This document shows, piece after piece, positions 61,480 to 64,000 of a stretch of DNA of 64,000 nucleotides. Source of the stretch: PALSA-612 sp963765295 (GTDB lineage Bacteria; Actinomycetota; Thermoleophilia; Gaiellales; Gaiellaceae). The stretch's first letter is position 1, and each line of letters starts with the position of its first letter. Where the stretch lies: positions 248,001 to 312,000 of the forward strand of contig CAVXVO010000007.1 of assembly GCA_963765295.1 (NCBI GenBank), written 5' to 3'. Both the position numbers and the translations under genes were made by a program. Below the pieces are notes generated by a model, which worked only from the letters and a program-made list of their open reading frames with translations, searched no databases and was not told the origin of the DNA.

Positions 61480-62715
61480 GCCGGCTCCCGCTCGAGGACG
61501 TCCGCGTCGTCGCGGTCGAGCAGTTCGGCGCCGGGCCGTGGGCGACGCTGCAGCTCGCCGACCTCGGCGCGGAGGTGATCAAGATCGAGGATCCGCGCGC
61601 GGGCGGTGACGTCGGCCGCTACGTGCCGCCGTTCCAGGAGGGCGAGGACTCGCTCTTCTTCGAGACGTTCAACCGCGAACAAGAAGTCGGTCTCGCTCGA
61701 CCTCCGGCACCCCGAGGCGCGGCCGGTGCTCGAGGATCTCGTCCGCGCCTCGGACGCGGTGTACTCGAACCTCCGCGGCGACCAGCCGGCGCAGGCTCGG
61801 GCTCACCTACGAGCAGCTGAAGGACGTGAACCCGCGGATCGTCTGCTGCTCGCTGTCCGGCTTCGGCATGACCGGCCCGCGCGCCGCCGAGGGCGGCTAC
61901 GACTACATGATGCAGGGGCTCGCCGGCTGGCAGATCCTGACCGGCGAGCCCGGACGGCCCGCCGACGAAGAGCGGCCTCTCGCTCGTCGACCTCTCCGGC
62001 GGCTACGCGTCGACGATCGCGCTCCTTGCCGGCCTCTGGCGCGCTCGGCGCGACGGCGTCGGCTGCGACTGCGACGTGTCGCTCTTCGAGACGGCGCTGC
62101 ACGAGCTGATGTACATCGGCACCTGGGCGGCGACGCACGGCTACGTGCCGCCGCGGCGGCCGAACTCGGCGCACGCCTCGATCGTCCCGTTCCAGAACTT
62201 CCGCGCTGCCGACGGCTGGATCGTCGTCGCGGCGGCCAAGCAGTCGTTCTGGGAGCGGCTCTGCGCTGCGATCGGACGGCCGGAGCTCGCCCGCGGATCC
62301 GCGCTTCGCGACGATGGCCGCGCGCGACGAGCACCGGGACGAGCTCGTGCCCGTGCTCGAGCGGCGTTTCGCGACGCAGAACGGTGCAAGAATGGCTCGA
62401 CGTGCTCGTGGCGGCGGGGATTCCGGCGGCGAAGGTGAACACCGTCGCTCGAGGCGCTCGCCGAGCCGCAGACCGAGGCGCGCGGGCGACGTCGTCGAGC
62501 ACGAGCATCCGACGCTCGGCACCGTGCGGACGATCCGGACCGCGCTCCGGCTCGAGGCCGACGGCGAGTCGCTCGAACGCCCGCCGGCGCGCGGCCCGTT
62601 CCGCGGCGAGCACACGGACGGGGTGCTCGCGGAGCTGTGCGGCTACCCGCCCGAGCGGCTGGGTGCGCTACGCGCGGCGGGCGTCTTCGGCGAGGTGGAG
62701 GTGCCGGCGGCGTGA
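61476..62715 (+). CDS. Class III CoA-transferase (CaiB/BaiF), second copy, several frameshifts
   Basis: About 410 residues starting TTG 61476, overlapping the previous stop. LEDVRVVAVEQFGAGPWATL, LQLADLGAEVIKIEDPRAGG, then after shifts NKKSVSLDLRHPEARPVLED, IVCCSLSGFGMTGPRAAEGG, DVSLFETALHELMYIGTWAA, FQNFRAADGWIVVAAAKQSF and VEHEHPTLGTVRTIRTAL. Shifts lie near 61680, 61797, 61972, 62300, 62385 and 62450. Pairs with HyuA/HyuB as in the operon at 20.7 kb. GTGA overlap with the next gene. Confidence 0.83.
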
Positions 62716-63612
62716 GCGAGCGCGACCTCGTCGGCTACGGCGCCACGCCGCCCGACCCGCAGTGGCCCGGCGGCGCGCGGCTCGCGCTCAACTTCGTCCT
62801 CAACTACGAGGAGGGCGGCGAGAACACGCCGCTCGAGGGCGACCCGGCCTCGGAGTCGTTCCTGCACGAGGTCGTCGGCGCGCCGGCGACGGTCGGGCGG
62901 CGGAACCTGAACACCGAGTCGATGTTCGAGTACGGCAGCCGTGCCGGGTTCTGGCGCGTGCACCGGATCTTCGACAAGCACGGTCTCCCGATGACCGTCT
63001 ACGCCGTCGGCCAGGCGCTCGAGCGCAATCCCGGCGGCGGCCCGCGCGATGATCGCGTCGGGCTGGGAGGTGGCGAGCCACGGCTGGCGCTGGATCGACT
63101 ACATGGAGATGTCCGAGGACGAGGAGCGCGAGCACATGAAGCGCGCGATCGCGGCGATCGAGGGCGTCACCGGCGAGCGCCCCGTCGGCTGGTACACGGG
63201 CCGGATCTCCGACAACACGCGCCGCCTCGTCGTCGAGGAGGGCGGCTTCCTCTACGACTCGGACTCCTACGCGGACGAGCTGCCCTACTGGGTCGAGGTC
63301 GCCGGGCAGCAGCACCTCGTGATCCCGTACACGCTCGACGCCAACGACTTCAAGTTCCTGCTCGTGAACGGCTTCGTCACGGGCGACCAGTTCTACGCGT
63401 ACCTCGTCGACGCGTTCGACCAGCTCCGCGAGGAGGGCGGGAGGATGCTCTCGGTCGGCCTGCACTGCCGCGTCGTCGGCCGCCCCGGCCGCGCGAAGGC
63501 ACTCGACGCGTTCCTCGGCTACGTGCGCCAGCACGACGACGTCTGGGTGACGACCCGCGCCGAGATCGCCCGCCACTGGCGCGAGCACCACCCGCCGCCG
63601 GCAGATTCCTGA
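62712..63612 (+). CDS. puuE: Allantoinase of the PuuE (polysaccharide deacetylase-fold) type, one frameshift
   Basis: About 300 residues from GTG 62712. VGYGATPPDPQWPGGARLAL, NFVLNYEEGGENTPLEGDPA and MFEYGSRAGFWRVHRIFDKH are signatures of PuuE-type allantoinase, which opens allantoin without close relation to amidohydrolase-type enzymes. Near 63029-63033 AATCCCGGCGGC should read AAT CCG GCG GCG; then MIASGWEVASHGWRWIDYME and GWYTGRISDNTRRLVVEEGG with FLYDSDSYADELPYWVEV follow. Last gene of the operon; convergent with the next gene. Confidence 0.9.
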
Positions 63613-63639
63613 CCGGTTCGGGCACGGGCCCCCTTGCTT

Positions 63640-64000
63640 TTACGCGGAATGTCGGAAGAATCCCGTCACGATTCGAACCGCGTCGGCAGGGCACTCGAGC
63701 AGGTCGGCGTGGCCGATGTCCGGGAATTCGTGCGTCGTGATGTGCGGGTTCATCGCCGCCATCCGCCGGGCGCCGAGGCCGGACGGGGCGAGTTCGGGCG
63801 GGCAGAGGATGTCGTACGTCCCATTCGTCATCAGGAGCGGCCGCTCGATCCTCGGCACGAGCTCCGTCAGGTCCATCTTCTCCATCGCGATACAGGCCTG
63901 GCGCACGGTGTAGGGGTCGTTCCAGCCGATCACCGTGCGGACGAGCTCGAAGGTGTCCTTGCCCTCGTCGCTCTCGAGGAACTTCGCTCCGACGGCCTGT
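63640..64000 (-). CDS. Alpha/beta hydrolase, C-terminal part
   Basis: The frame is open to the window edge, so the N-terminus and nucleophile lie outside. The visible 120 residues include VRTVIGWNDPYTVRQACIAM, a cap region, then ERPLLMTNGTYDILCPPELA with the catalytic acid (Asp in GTYDILCP) and TTHEFPDIGHADLLECPADA with the catalytic His (DIGHAD). The final residues are TGFFRHSA. It is tail-to-tail with puuE, 27 bases apart. Confidence 0.8.
   Translation of the reverse strand, partial: QAVGAKFLESDEGKDTFELVRTVIGWNDPYTVRQACIAMEKMDLTELVPRIERPLLMTNGTYDILCPPELAPSGLGARRMAAMNPHITTHEFPDIGHADLLECPADAVRIVTGFFRHSA

Noticed and set aside
1..64000. CRISPR array, tRNA, rRNA, insertion sequence or prophage
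   Set aside because: No spaced direct repeats, cloverleaf-like sequence, transposase, integrase or phage structural genes were seen while reading the window.

Overview
The window is about 70% G+C, uses GTG and TTG starts freely, and carries coenzyme F420 genes, LuxR/LAL and GntR/FCD regulators and many ATGA/GTGA gene overlaps. This suggests a soil-type actinobacterium; the class Thermoleophilia (Gaiellales-like) is an inference from gene style, not a measurement. I saw no rRNA, tRNA, CRISPR array, transposase or phage gene.

Layout. 0-5.8 kb: a partial macro-domain protein, a secreted protein, a DUF4242 protein, a LAL-type regulator and an AraC/DinB protein. 5.8-9.8 kb: an F420 cluster (fgd-like enzyme and fbiD, divergent from fbiC). 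10-15.8 kb: a PaaK-type ligase, an F420-type PPOX protein, a double dimeric-barrel protein, a hydroxyacid dehydrogenase, a second PPOX-fold protein, a tandem pair of cysteine-rich secreted proteins and a GNAT protein. 15.8-20.5 kb: a class III aminotransferase divergent from mmsA (a plausible beta-alanine or 3-aminoisobutyrate route), a small acidic protein and an MFS transporter.

20.6-34 kb: a catabolic island with GntR, class III CoA-transferase, hydantoinase subunits HyuA and HyuB, a BNR protein, a cysteine hydrolase of the N-carbamoylsarcosine-amidase type and DUF3891; on the other strand a cyclase and a creatininase; then an alpha/beta hydrolase, an NCS1 permease and an M20 carbamoyl/allantoate amidohydrolase. 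34.4-44.2 kb: a polyamine-type ABC importer, a BNR protein, a PgdA/cyclic-imidase-type deacetylase, a CobW GTPase and an orphan paralogue of the importer's binding protein. 44.2-47.9 kb: a glycosyltransferase and a WecB epimerase fused to a helical domain. 47.9-48.6 kb: a VapBC-like toxin-antitoxin pair.

48.6-53.8 kb (minus strand): acyl-CoA degradation (two acyl-CoA dehydrogenases, MmgE/PrpD, CitE-MaoC). Divergent from it, 53.9-63.6 kb: alcohol dehydrogenase, a second HyuA/HyuB, GntR, an LLM oxidoreductase, an Asp/Glu-racemase-fold protein, a second class III CoA-transferase and a PuuE-type allantoinase. A partial alpha/beta hydrolase closes the window.

Taken together the accessory genes look like a system for importing and opening cyclic ureides, imides or lactams and feeding the products into CoA-linked catabolism. 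One near-perfect palindrome (ATGTCAGACAT) lies at four promoters of these operons and suggests a shared GntR/FadR-type regulon. About twenty genes contain single-base, insertion-only frameshifts, clustered in some segments; these most likely reflect errors in the sequence rather than biology, so broken genes are annotated over their full inferred extent.
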